DNA from: an uncultured Clostridia bacterium | GTDB lineage: Bacteria > Bacillota > Clostridia > Oscillospirales > Acutalibacteraceae | Assembly (NCBI GenBank): GCA_946187095.1 | Contig: CAMHPW010000051.1 | Location: forward strand, 1-7,037 | DNA length: 7,037 nucleotides | Reading direction: 5' to 3' | Part shown: positions 1-7,013 of the stretch, one piece after another | Layout: every line of letters begins with the position of its first letter | Position numbering within the stretch: position 1 is the stretch's first letter | Made by a program: the position numbers and the translations under genes | Notes under the pieces: model-generated | What the model was told of the DNA's origin: nothing | Seen by the model: only the letters and a program-made list of their open reading frames with translations | Databases searched by the model: none

Positions 1-2
1 AA

Positions 3-443
3 CTCGTTTTTGCAGGTGACGGCAATACGCTTGAATCCTGCCGACAGCTTGTTCATTTACTTGAACTTGATACCAATATCCGTTTTTTAGGACACGTTAA
101 AGATATTGCGAGCCTTTACAGATGCAGCGATCTTCTCGTGACAGCATCTAAAATGGAAGGTCTGCCCTTCAATGTCATGGAAGCCCTTTACTGCGGAGTA
201 CCTGTCGTTGCCACGAATATCAAAGGTCACAGTGATCTCATTCAGAACGGTATCAACGGCTTTCTCACCAATTTAAGTGCAGAAGATATTTATGCCAAAC
301 TCGATATGATATTTTCAGATGAAAACTTATATCATTCTCTTAAAGCAAACACCTTTCTTGATGAAAAATATCTGATTGAAAATGTCAGACCGAAACTTTT
401 GAAAATTCTCGACAAAGAATATACGGAGGAAGTTTTTACATGA
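3..443 (+). CDS. Glycosyltransferase family 4 (GT-B fold), C-terminal part; 5' end outside window
   Basis: This is the C-terminal 146 residues of a GT4-type retaining glycosyltransferase, which would transfer a sugar from a nucleotide-sugar donor onto the growing lipid-linked repeat unit at the cytoplasmic face of the membrane. The reading frame is open from the left edge and enters with LVFAGDGNTL, the strand and glycine loop typical of the GT-B C-terminal donor domain. It continues with IRFLGHVKDIASLYRCSDLL and then EGLPFNVME, the EX7E donor-binding motif (Glu codons at 156 and 180), followed by CGVPVVATNIKGHSDLI. The gene runs complete to its TGA at 441-443, overlapping the next gene's ATG (ATGA at 440-443), which suggests translational coupling. 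Donor and acceptor cannot be told from this fragment. The family is secure; the true start lies left of the window. Confidence 0.92.
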   Translation, partial: LVFAGDGNTLESCRQLVHLLELDTNIRFLGHVKDIASLYRCSDLLVTASKMEGLPFNVMEALYCGVPVVATNIKGHSDLIQNGINGFLTNLSAEDIYAKLDMIFSDENLYHSLKANTFLDEKYLIENVRPKLLKILDKEYTEEVFT

Positions 444-1711
444 AAAAAAATATTCTATGTATCGTACTGACAGCAGTTATATTATGTTTCTGTTCGGTAT
501 CAGTCAGTGCAGAGGAAGAAAAACTTACCATGAATGCCCGTTCCCTGAATCTCTATATCAATCAGAGCTTTCAGCTCACCGTCACGGGAACGGCTGAAAA
601 TCTTCAGTTTTCTTCAGATAATCCCGATATTGCGGATGTCAGCGGTGACGGCAATATCACGGCGAAATCTCTCGGTACGACTACCATCCATGCCGAATCT
701 TCAGGCGGTCTGTCGGCACAGTGCATTGTGAATGTCCTCAACGGCGTTTCTCCGAAGGATATCATAATATCCAAACAGGATATCACCCTGAAAGTCGGTG
801 AAAGCTACACCCTGCAGGCAAGCGTCAAACCCGAAGAAGCCGACCAGACTTTGATTTTCTCCAATTCCGACAATTCCGTTCTGAGAGTCGATAAAAACGG
901 CTATATCAAAGCCCTGAAAGCAGGCGTGGCAGTCGTGACCATCAAATCCAAAAGTGATGCCGTTTCCAAAAAATGCATTGTCAAAGTCAATGCCGCTGCC
1001 GAACAATACGGGGCAAATATCACCGTGAAAGGTTCCGTATTCACCATTGCAGGCGAAAAAAAGCCCAATCTTACCGTTGAACTCAGAAATTCCAACGGCT
1101 TTAAGCGTACCAAAACAGATGAAAACGGTGTTTTCACCATATCCGATGTCAAACAGGGAGATTATGCCCTGCTTGCCTACAAGTCCGAAAAGGACACTAC
1201 CCCCTATGCCAAAACTCAGATTTCCGCAGGAACTTATAATCTGAACATCTCCTGCATTATCAACGGCAATTCCATTGTCGTACTGTATCAGCAAAATGCA
1301 GATGTGCAGTCGGATATCAAAGAACTTATGTTAATGGCTGATGAAGTCACTCTCAAAAGCGGTGAAACCTATGACATGAAATTCTATGCAAGACCGTCAA
1401 AGGCAGTTTTGCCTGCCGTCATGGGTGAATCCAATGACGAAGAAATCGCCACAGTTGACGCTGACGGCAGAATCACAGCCATTTCCGAAGGCACGGCTGT
1501 TATCACCTTTTCAACGCTTGACGGCAGACTTTCCAAAAAATGTACCGTCACCGTTGCTGATAATCAGGGCAATCAATACAGCGGTCTGATTATCATTATT
1601 GAATCGTCAGTCGCATTGATACTGCTCATTGCCTTCACCGTCAGATACATACAGTTCAGAAGGCAGAAGGACAAAGAAGAATTCAAATCAAGCGAGGAAG
1701 ATGAAATATGA
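440..1711 (+). CDS. Secreted, membrane-anchored protein with three Big_2 Ig-like domains and one carboxypeptidase-regulatory-like domain
   Basis: This 423-residue protein of unknown function is predicted to sit outside the cell, anchored by its C-terminus. Residues 1-24 form a Sec signal peptide (KK, hydrophobic core, cleavage after SVSA). Big_2 (bacterial Ig-like) domains lie at about 29-99, 106-184 and 295-373, each ending in the typical C-x-V-x-V strand (Cys95, Cys179, Cys368). Residues about 191-285 look like a carboxypeptidase-regulatory-like beta-sandwich: VKGSV at the start, then TDENGVFTISDVKQGDYAL. A hydrophobic segment at 382-403 is followed by a basic stop-transfer (RFRRQK) and an acidic tail. 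There is no LPXTG motif and no convincing lipobox. The ATG at 440 has CGGAGGAAG (424-432) upstream and overlaps the glycosyltransferase stop; its own stop overlaps the next ATG. The context suggests a role in polysaccharide assembly, export or attachment, but that is inference. Confidence 0.88.
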   Translation: MKKNILCIVLTAVILCFCSVSVSAEEEKLTMNARSLNLYINQSFQLTVTGTAENLQFSSDNPDIADVSGDGNITAKSLGTTTIHAESSGGLSAQCIVNVLNGVSPKDIIISKQDITLKVGESYTLQASVKPEEADQTLIFSNSDNSVLRVDKNGYIKALKAGVAVVTIKSKSDAVSKKCIVKVNAAAEQYGANITVKGSVFTIAGEKKPNLTVELRNSNGFKRTKTDENGVFTISDVKQGDYALLAYKSEKDTTPYAKTQISAGTYNLNISCIINGNSIVVLYQQNADVQSDIKELMLMADEVTLKSGETYDMKFYARPSKAVLPAVMGESNDEEIATVDADGRITAISEGTAVITFSTLDGRLSKKCTVTVADNQGNQYSGLIIIIESSVALILLIAFTVRYIQFRRQKDKEEFKSSEEDEI

Positions 1712-2403
1712 TAATCACAGGGATCGTGGCAGGCGGCACAGGTTCGAGAATGGGCAATGCCGAATTGCCGAAACAGTTCATGGAACTCGGCAATAAACCG
1801 CTTTTTATCTATACGGCTGAAAAATTTCTCACGCAAAGCGATTATATTATCATCGGCATGAATCGGGAATGGCTGAAAATGGCTGATTTTCTTGTAAAGA
1901 AATTTCTGCCCGACAGCAAAAATATATTTTTAACAGAGGGCGGTGCCGACAGAAACGGCACTGTCAAAAATATCGTTACTTTCGCACAGGAAAAACTTCA
2001 ATGCAAAAATACGGATATTATCCTGACGCATGATGCGGCACGACCGTTCGTCAGTGAGAAAATCATCACGGAAAGCATTTCCGCCATTCAAAAATGCGAT
2101 ATCTGCACAGCGGCAGTTCCCGCAACAGATACCATTACCGTATCCAATGACGGTGAGACCGCCGATGATTTCCCCGACAGGTCAAACTTATATCTTGTGC
2201 AGACTCCTCAGACATTCCGCTTGGGAGATTTCAGTGAAATATACGATTCCCTCTCGGAAGAGGAAAAAAAGACTGCTACCGATGTGTGCCGGCTTTTCAT
2301 GGCAAAGGGCAGAAAAGTCATGCTTGTCAAAGGCAGCAGTGAAAATATCAAAATCACTTATTCACAGGATTATCGGATAGCGAAATTCATGGCGGAAAAA
2401 TAA
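1708..2403 (+). CDS. IspD/TarI family cytidylyltransferase, probably D-ribitol-5-phosphate cytidylyltransferase-like
   Basis: This 231-residue cytosolic enzyme would transfer CMP from CTP to a polyol phosphate, giving a CDP-activated alcohol and pyrophosphate. The family hallmarks are in order: AGGTGSRM (8-15) as nucleotide loop, PKQF (21-24), GGADRNGTV (78-86), HDAARPFV (108-115), QTPQTF (165-170), TDVCRLF (191-197) and NIKIT (213-217). The length matches the family. The N-terminal GIVAGGTGSRM plus LPKQFMELG is closer in style to TarI/IspD2 proteins of wall and capsule loci than to housekeeping IspD, and its place between polysaccharide genes agrees, so CDP-ribitol or a similar donor is my preferred product. 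IspD (CDP-methylerythritol) is the alternative. No reductase (TarJ) partner is in the window. The ATG at 1708 overlaps the previous stop and has GAGGAAG (1694-1700) as ribosome binding site, itself inside the previous gene. Confidence 0.9.
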   Translation: MIITGIVAGGTGSRMGNAELPKQFMELGNKPLFIYTAEKFLTQSDYIIIGMNREWLKMADFLVKKFLPDSKNIFLTEGGADRNGTVKNIVTFAQEKLQCKNTDIILTHDAARPFVSEKIITESISAIQKCDICTAAVPATDTITVSNDGETADDFPDRSNLYLVQTPQTFRLGDFSEIYDSLSEEEKKTATDVCRLFMAKGRKVMLVKGSSENIKITYSQDYRIAKFMAEK

Positions 2404-2405
2404 AC

Positions 2406-2414
2406 AGGCGGTGA
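2406..2414 (+). promoter_or_regulatory. Shine-Dalgarno that decides a TTG start of the sugar transferase
   Basis: AGGCGGTGA differs by one base from AGGAGGTGA and ends five bases before the in-frame TTG at 2420. The in-frame GTG at 2411 lies inside this site, and no other purine-rich site stands at a usable distance ahead of it. This favours TTG 2420 as the true start. Confidence 0.7.
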
Positions 2415-2419
2415 AACAG

Positions 2420-3814
2420 TTGATAAAGCAGAATCAGGGCAAACTCAATGCCGTTCACGTTACAATGGATATTATCATCAGTATGTCAAGCAGTTGTTTG
2501 TCATATCTGCTTTACAGTGCCATCACTCAGAAAGATCTTGTGTATCAATATATCAGCGATTTCGGAAAAGACTTTATTTTTCTTTCGGTCATTGCCCTGA
2601 TACAGATACTTTTCAATTATGCGTTTGACCTGTACCGTTCCTACCGCTCGACAAGATTCCGAAAAGAAACGGTCAACGTCCTGAAATCCAATTTATTTTT
2701 CTGTATCATACAGATAGCCGCTGTACTTTTCACGCAAACTCTCCCTGTATTTCAGGTGATGATCCTCGGCTACTATATCATTGATACTTTTACTGCCATT
2801 GTTTACAGGGCTTTTCTGCGTTCCGTTCTGAAATATATGCGCAGTCACGGCTACAATAAAAAATATATTGCCATTATCGGTGTCAACAACTGCACCGAAC
2901 GATTTATTGAAAAAATACAGACTTCGTCAAATCTCGGTTTTGAACTTTCGGGCTATTTCGCCTCGGCACCCGATACCAAAATCAAAGCCGAATATCTCGG
3001 CAATTACAAGAAAATTTCCGAATTCTACCGGAATTCACCGCCCGATGAAGCCGTTATCATGCTTTCAGACAAATTACAGCCATCTCTTGACCATCTGATC
3101 GCCATCTGCGAAAACTGGGGCATTAAATTTTCCATTCTGCCGAATATGTTTTCAAGCTTTTCGTCAAGAATATATATTTCGAGCTTTGACGGCATACCGC
3201 TTTTAAGTATGCGTAAAGTGCCTCTTGAAAGTACTTTCAACCGATTTCTCAAAAGACTGATGGATATTGTCGGCTCGATATTCCTGATCATACTGTTTTC
3301 GCCCGTCATGCTGATAACGGCAATCGCCATCAAAGCCACTTCCGAAGGAAATATTATTTTCAAACAGGAACGTGTCGGACTTTCCAACAAACCGTTCACC
3401 ATGTATAAATTCCGTTCCATGCGGGTGGAAACCGAAAACGATATTTCCATGACGGAAAGAAATGATGAACGCTGTACCAAAGTGGGCTTGTTCATACGGA
3501 AATACAGCATTGACGAACTGCCGCAATTCTTCAATGTCCTCAAGGGCGATATGAGTCTGGTAGGTCCCCGTCCCGAAATTCCCTACTATGTCGAACAGTT
3601 CAGAAAATCCGTTCCGCTGTATATGGTCAAGCACTATGTCAAACCGGGCATCACGGGCTGGGCACAGGTCAATGACCTGCGTGGCGGCGATACTTCCATC
3701 GAAGAAAGGATCAAGTATGATATTTATTATATAGAAAACTGGTCTGTCGGCTTTGATATCAAGATTCTTTTCAAAACCTTGTCAAAAATCGTTTTTTCCA
3801 AAAATGCAAGATAA
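2420..3814 (+). CDS. Polyprenyl-phosphate sugar-1-phosphate transferase (WcaJ/CpsE-type initiating transferase)
   Basis: This membrane enzyme would start repeat-unit synthesis by moving a sugar-1-phosphate from a UDP-sugar to undecaprenyl phosphate. From the TTG at 2420 it has 464 residues. Four hydrophobic segments lie at about 12-35, 51-70, 88-108 and 112-130. A Rossmann-like domain follows (about 147-265, opening KKYIAIIGVNN). The bacterial sugar transferase domain (275-462) begins with a membrane helix at about 280-303 and carries KQERVG (315-320), YKFRSM (329-334), DELPQ (365-369), GDMSLVGPRPE (376-386) and PGITGWAQVN (409-418). The length fits WcaJ/CpsE/EpsL relatives with the full N-terminal part. 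I chose TTG 2420 because AGGCGGTGA (2406-2414) lies five bases ahead of it; an in-frame GTG at 2411 would add three residues but overlaps that site. The sugar cannot be assigned. Confidence 0.92.
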   Translation: MIKQNQGKLNAVHVTMDIIISMSSSCLSYLLYSAITQKDLVYQYISDFGKDFIFLSVIALIQILFNYAFDLYRSYRSTRFRKETVNVLKSNLFFCIIQIAAVLFTQTLPVFQVMILGYYIIDTFTAIVYRAFLRSVLKYMRSHGYNKKYIAIIGVNNCTERFIEKIQTSSNLGFELSGYFASAPDTKIKAEYLGNYKKISEFYRNSPPDEAVIMLSDKLQPSLDHLIAICENWGIKFSILPNMFSSFSSRIYISSFDGIPLLSMRKVPLESTFNRFLKRLMDIVGSIFLIILFSPVMLITAIAIKATSEGNIIFKQERVGLSNKPFTMYKFRSMRVETENDISMTERNDERCTKVGLFIRKYSIDELPQFFNVLKGDMSLVGPRPEIPYYVEQFRKSVPLYMVKHYVKPGITGWAQVNDLRGGDTSIEERIKYDIYYIENWSVGFDIKILFKTLSKIVFSKNAR

Positions 3815-3830
3815 ATTCAATGTGCAATTA

Positions 3831-3838
3831 AAAAGGGG
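3831..3838 (+). promoter_or_regulatory. Ribosome binding site for the TTG start of the EpsG-type gene
   Basis: AAAAGGGG stands nine bases before the TTG at 3848. No in-frame ATG lies nearby, and starting later would remove the first membrane segment, so this site supports the TTG start. It is the only recognisable signal in the 33-base gap after the sugar transferase; I see no promoter or terminator there. Confidence 0.65.
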
Positions 3839-3847
3839 CTGTTATTT

Positions 3848-5008
3848 TTGCTGTTTTATACTTTGAACAATCTGCTGCTGATTTTCTGGTCATGGCTTTT
3901 CTGTATCAGAAAGCCGCCGTCAAAAGCAAAAAAAATATTTTTCGTTATCGTGGCATTCACACAGCTTCTGCTGGTGATGGCACTCAGAAATCAGATCGGC
4001 TTTGACTATAATATGTACGCCATCGGCTTCAATCAGATGCGTGAGGAGGGCTTTACAAGCCTGACTTATAAAGACTGGGAAATAGGCTTTGTCGTTATGA
4101 CAAAACTGCTTGGACTTTTCCTGCCGAATTATATATGGTATCTTGCTTTTTTGAGTATCATCGCCGTGATCCCTGCCGCCGTCTTTATCGGCAGACATTC
4201 CGAGATGCCGTGGCTGTCAACGCTCCTCTATATCAACGTGTTCATCTTCTTTATGGAAATGAACTTTTTAAGACAGATGATTGCCGTCTCTTTCGTCATG
4301 CTTTCGTGGGAATTCATCAAGCGGAATAAATTCATCGGCTTTGCCGTCAGCATTGCATTAGCCTCTGTATTCCATCAGACAGTCCTCTTTTTACTGCCCG
4401 TGTATCTTCTCATCAAGATGCAGCCCAAAATGAAGGAACTCATTGTCTACGGCTATTTCATTCTGTGGTTCTATATGTCCTCGGAGGGCTTTATCGATAT
4501 CATCACCAATTTCTATCACGAAGAATATACCGATACGGAATTCCTGACTGACGGACTTTCTTTTGTATATGCGATTTTTCCGCTTGTCATCACGGTCATT
4601 TCTTTCATTCTCGTGAAATTCGGTACTGTCAATATCACAAACGAAAACAAATATTTGATCAATCTCTCTCTGATCTGCACGATTTTCATGGTCGCCATGT
4701 CCAAACACGCTATCTTTGAAAGATTCTCCTATTATTTCCTGATATTCCTGATTTTATTAGTGCCTGTAATATACAAGTCACTTTTAGCCAAAGGCATCAG
4801 CACCACCCTCGCCAACGGCAAAAACATTTCACTTACGTCCGAAAAACAAAGAAAAATGCTTGCTATGGGCTTTCTTGCAGGAGTACTTGCATTATCGTAT
4901 TTCCATTTCTATTACGGACTTTTTGAAAATGCTCACGGCGTACTGCCCTATGATATCTGGTTACGCTTTGACGGAGTAAAAATTATCCGTGACTTTATCA
5001 GACTTTGA
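3848..5008 (+). CDS. EpsG family membrane protein, probable repeat-unit polymerase (Wzy-like)
   Basis: This is a polytopic membrane protein of 386 residues, mostly hydrophobic, with roughly nine to eleven membrane segments. It matches the EpsG family by LRNQIGFDYNMY (46-57, with the conserved R, G, D and Y), NFLRQMIAVSF (139-149), the FHQT segment (175-178) and ERFSYYF (291-297). EpsG proteins are thought to polymerise lipid-linked repeat units on the outer face of the membrane, as Wzy does in Wzx/Wzy pathways; this activity is inferred from family and context. The gene starts at TTG 3848, nine bases after AAAAGGGG (3831-3838). The nearest in-frame ATG would delete the first membrane segment. 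It lies 33 bases after the sugar transferase and is the last gene of the + strand operon, followed by a terminator. A ligase-like role is the main alternative. Confidence 0.85.
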   Translation: MLFYTLNNLLLIFWSWLFCIRKPPSKAKKIFFVIVAFTQLLLVMALRNQIGFDYNMYAIGFNQMREEGFTSLTYKDWEIGFVVMTKLLGLFLPNYIWYLAFLSIIAVIPAAVFIGRHSEMPWLSTLLYINVFIFFMEMNFLRQMIAVSFVMLSWEFIKRNKFIGFAVSIALASVFHQTVLFLLPVYLLIKMQPKMKELIVYGYFILWFYMSSEGFIDIITNFYHEEYTDTEFLTDGLSFVYAIFPLVITVISFILVKFGTVNITNENKYLINLSLICTIFMVAMSKHAIFERFSYYFLIFLILLVPVIYKSLLAKGISTTLANGKNISLTSEKQRKMLAMGFLAGVLALSYFHFYYGLFENAHGVLPYDIWLRFDGVKIIRDFIRL

Positions 5009-5012
5009 ATTT

Positions 5013-5058
5013 AAAAAACTGACGGAAACCTTTTTTAAGGCTTCCGTCATCATTTTTT
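5013..5058. terminator. Bidirectional rho-independent terminator between convergent genes
   Basis: The 48-base gap between the convergent stops holds an inverted repeat: TGACGGAAACCTT (5020-5032), loop TTTT (5033-5036), AAGGCTTCCGTCA (5037-5049). The 13-bp stem has one imperfect pair, A-C when read on the + strand but a tolerated G-U on the - strand. A T6 run follows on the + strand (5053-5058) and an A6 run precedes (5013-5018), giving a U6 tract in - strand transcripts. It therefore fits as terminator for the polysaccharide operon and, slightly better, for the pullulanase. The + strand T run overlaps the pullulanase stop codon. Confidence 0.9.
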
Positions 5059-6997
5059 ATTCCTGTACAAGAATCATGGCTGATATCGGCGGAACGGTGA
5101 TATTTTTTCCGCTGAGTGTACCGAGTGCTTCAAGACCTGCCTTATTGCCGTCGGCAATCACTGTCCACCGGTCATTACCGGAATCAAGCGTAACAGTCTT
5201 TGCCGCTTTTGCGGCATTCACGATCACGGCAATACTTTTCCATTCCGTTTCGGGTGTAACCGTGTTTTCAAGCGTATAGGCAACTGTTCCCCACGGCTCA
5301 GATGAAAATTGAATGAGTTCAGCCGATTTTTTCGTCGGCTCCCTGAACGGTGCAAAGTGCTTTCTTATCGCAATCAAGCCTTTATAATAATCTGCTAAAT
5401 CACCGTATTTTTCGAGCGAACTCCAGTCAAGCTGATTGATCTCATCAGACGATACAAAGCTGTTTTCATCACCGAATTTGGTGCGGGCAAATTCCTCGCC
5501 TGCCTGCATGAAAACGATCCCCTGCGATGTCAGCGTCAGAACAGCCGCAAGCCTATTCATGGCAACGAGCTTTTCATCTCTTTCGGCATAGGAACCGTCA
5601 TTTTTCACTGAAAGAACCAGCTTGTCATAAAGAGTGAAATTATCATGGGCGGAAGTATAGGCAATTGCCTGTGACGGCTGATTGAACCATTTCCTGCCCG
5701 AAATACAGTTTGCCATGATACTGTCCTTTACTTTCTGTACGCCGTCACCGCTTTGTACAAAGCCCTGTTCATGTGCGTTGAAAACATGACCTTTGACGGC
5801 ATCTCTGAAACAGTCGTTAAAAGCACCTACACGATTATCAAGCTTATGTATATTATCTTTGATACAGGTGTCAACATTCGTGCCCAACGGTCCGCCCGTC
5901 CAAGGCTCACCGTACATGATGATTTTTTCGCCGTCCTCGATATTTTCATCAATGGCTTTTCTGATACCGTTCATTGTTTCAACGTCATGTACGCCCATCA
6001 AGTCAAATCGGAAGCCGTCTATATGATATTCTTTAATCCAGTACAAAACAGAATCCGTCATGAATTTCCTGTACATAAGATGGTCACTTGCCGTTTCATT
6101 TCCGCAGGCGGAACCGTCACTCAATTTACCGTGCCTGTTGAACCTGAAATAGTAATCCGGTACGGTATTGTCAAACCAACTGCCCTTTGCGGCAAATACA
6201 TGATTGTAAACAACGTCCATGATAACACCGATCCCTGCATTATGCAAAGCCATTATCATTTGTTTCAGTTCTTTTATCCTGACATTTCCGTCAAATGCAT
6301 CAGTAGAGTACGAACCTTCGGGAACATTGTAATTCAGCGGATCGTAACCCCAGTTGAACTGCGGTTTATCGGGCTGCGACTCATCAACCGTCGCATAATC
6401 ATACATTGGCAGTATCTGCACATGAGTGACACCCAATTCTTTAAGATAATCCACACAAGTGGAAATTTTGCCCTTACCGTCAAGGGTAGTGCCGCTTTCC
6501 GTGAAAGCAAGATATTTTCCCCTGTGTTCAGGCGAAACTCCAGACATGGCACTGATCGAAAAATCTCTGATATGAATTTCCCAGACAACAGCGTCTGTAG
6601 GAGCATCATAAAGAATATGCCTGTCATTCTGCCAGCCGTCAGGATCAGTGCCTGCAAGGTCAACGACCATACTTTTTTTGCCGTTCACGCCTGCGGCTTT
6701 GCCATATATATCGGCAGTTTCCCTTGAAACACCGTCAACCGTTACAACGTAAGTATAATAAGTATTTTTCATATCACCGTCAAGAGTAACTGTCCAGATA
6801 CCCTTGTCAGCCTTTGTCATGGGATAAGAAGAACTGCAGTTGTTTGAATCTCCTGTTTCATAGAGCCTGAGTTCAACGGAAGAGGCAGAGGGAGCCCATA
6901 CTTTGAATACAGTTGCCTTTTCGGAATATACTGCACCGAGGTCATTTCCGAAATAAGCCTGTTCATCAAGCGGATGTGAAAAAATTTTATCTGACAT
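5057..6997 (-). CDS. pulA: Type I pullulanase (GH13_14 alpha-1,6-debranching enzyme)
   Basis: This 646-residue enzyme hydrolyses alpha-1,6 branch points in pullulan, glycogen or limit dextrins. An N-terminal CBM48 occupies about residues 12-115 (FKVWAPSASSVELRLYETG at 31-49; DIYGKAAGVNG at 96-106). The type I pullulanase signature appears as FNWGYDP (214-220). The GH13 regions are complete: DVVYNHVF (261-268), GFRFDLMG (328-335, nucleophile Asp332), MYGEPW (361-366, acid/base Glu364) and SAHDN (449-453, Asp452). There is no signal peptide, CBM41 or anchor, so it should be cytosolic and serve storage-glycogen or imported maltodextrin use. The ATG at 6995-6997 is supported by GGAGG (complement of 7009-7013) eleven bases upstream. 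The gene converges on the polysaccharide operon and shares its terminator. Region IV reads TSAHDN instead of the VESHDN of Bacillus enzymes, but the catalytic Asp is kept. All catalytic residues are present. Confidence 0.96.
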   Translation of the reverse strand: MSDKIFSHPLDEQAYFGNDLGAVYSEKATVFKVWAPSASSVELRLYETGDSNNCSSSYPMTKADKGIWTVTLDGDMKNTYYTYVVTVDGVSRETADIYGKAAGVNGKKSMVVDLAGTDPDGWQNDRHILYDAPTDAVVWEIHIRDFSISAMSGVSPEHRGKYLAFTESGTTLDGKGKISTCVDYLKELGVTHVQILPMYDYATVDESQPDKPQFNWGYDPLNYNVPEGSYSTDAFDGNVRIKELKQMIMALHNAGIGVIMDVVYNHVFAAKGSWFDNTVPDYYFRFNRHGKLSDGSACGNETASDHLMYRKFMTDSVLYWIKEYHIDGFRFDLMGVHDVETMNGIRKAIDENIEDGEKIIMYGEPWTGGPLGTNVDTCIKDNIHKLDNRVGAFNDCFRDAVKGHVFNAHEQGFVQSGDGVQKVKDSIMANCISGRKWFNQPSQAIAYTSAHDNFTLYDKLVLSVKNDGSYAERDEKLVAMNRLAAVLTLTSQGIVFMQAGEEFARTKFGDENSFVSSDEINQLDWSSLEKYGDLADYYKGLIAIRKHFAPFREPTKKSAELIQFSSEPWGTVAYTLENTVTPETEWKSIAVIVNAAKAAKTVTLDSGNDRWTVIADGNKAGLEALGTLSGKNITVPPISAMILVQE

Positions 6998-7008
6998 TTT
7001 TACAAAAA

Positions 7009-7013
7009 CCTCC
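7009..7013 (-). promoter_or_regulatory. Ribosome binding site of the pullulanase gene
   Basis: CCTCC on the + strand reads GGAGG on the coding strand, eleven bases ahead of the ATG at 6995-6997. It confirms the start. The 24 bases beyond it to the window's right edge are AT-rich and may belong to the promoter region, but no convincing -35/-10 pair can be assigned in so short a stretch. Confidence 0.8.

Noticed and set aside
440..511. Lipoprotein signal peptide in the Big_2 protein (Cys7, Cys16 and Cys18 in the hydrophobic core)
   Set aside because: None of these cysteines is preceded by a lipobox with a small residue at -1, while SVSA before EEE is a good signal peptidase I site.
701..1294. 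A 197-codon open frame on the - strand opposite the Big_2 protein gene
   Set aside because: It is also codon-aligned antisense and has the glycine/phenylalanine-rich look of a complement of Thr/Ser/Lys-rich coding. No start signal and no domain. Similar aligned frames at 3203-3634 and 4391-4708 have the same explanation.
955..1560. DNA repeat TTTCCAAAAAATG present twice in the Big_2 protein gene
   Set aside because: It encodes the same SKK-C strand in two homologous domains, so domain similarity explains it; the flanking DNA has diverged and shows no recent duplication.
5753..6727. A 324-codon open frame on the + strand opposite the pullulanase gene
   Set aside because: It is codon-aligned antisense to a gene with complete catalytic motifs. 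Such frames arise when the sense gene avoids TTA, CTA and TCA codons. It has no ribosome binding site and its translation shows no recognisable domain.
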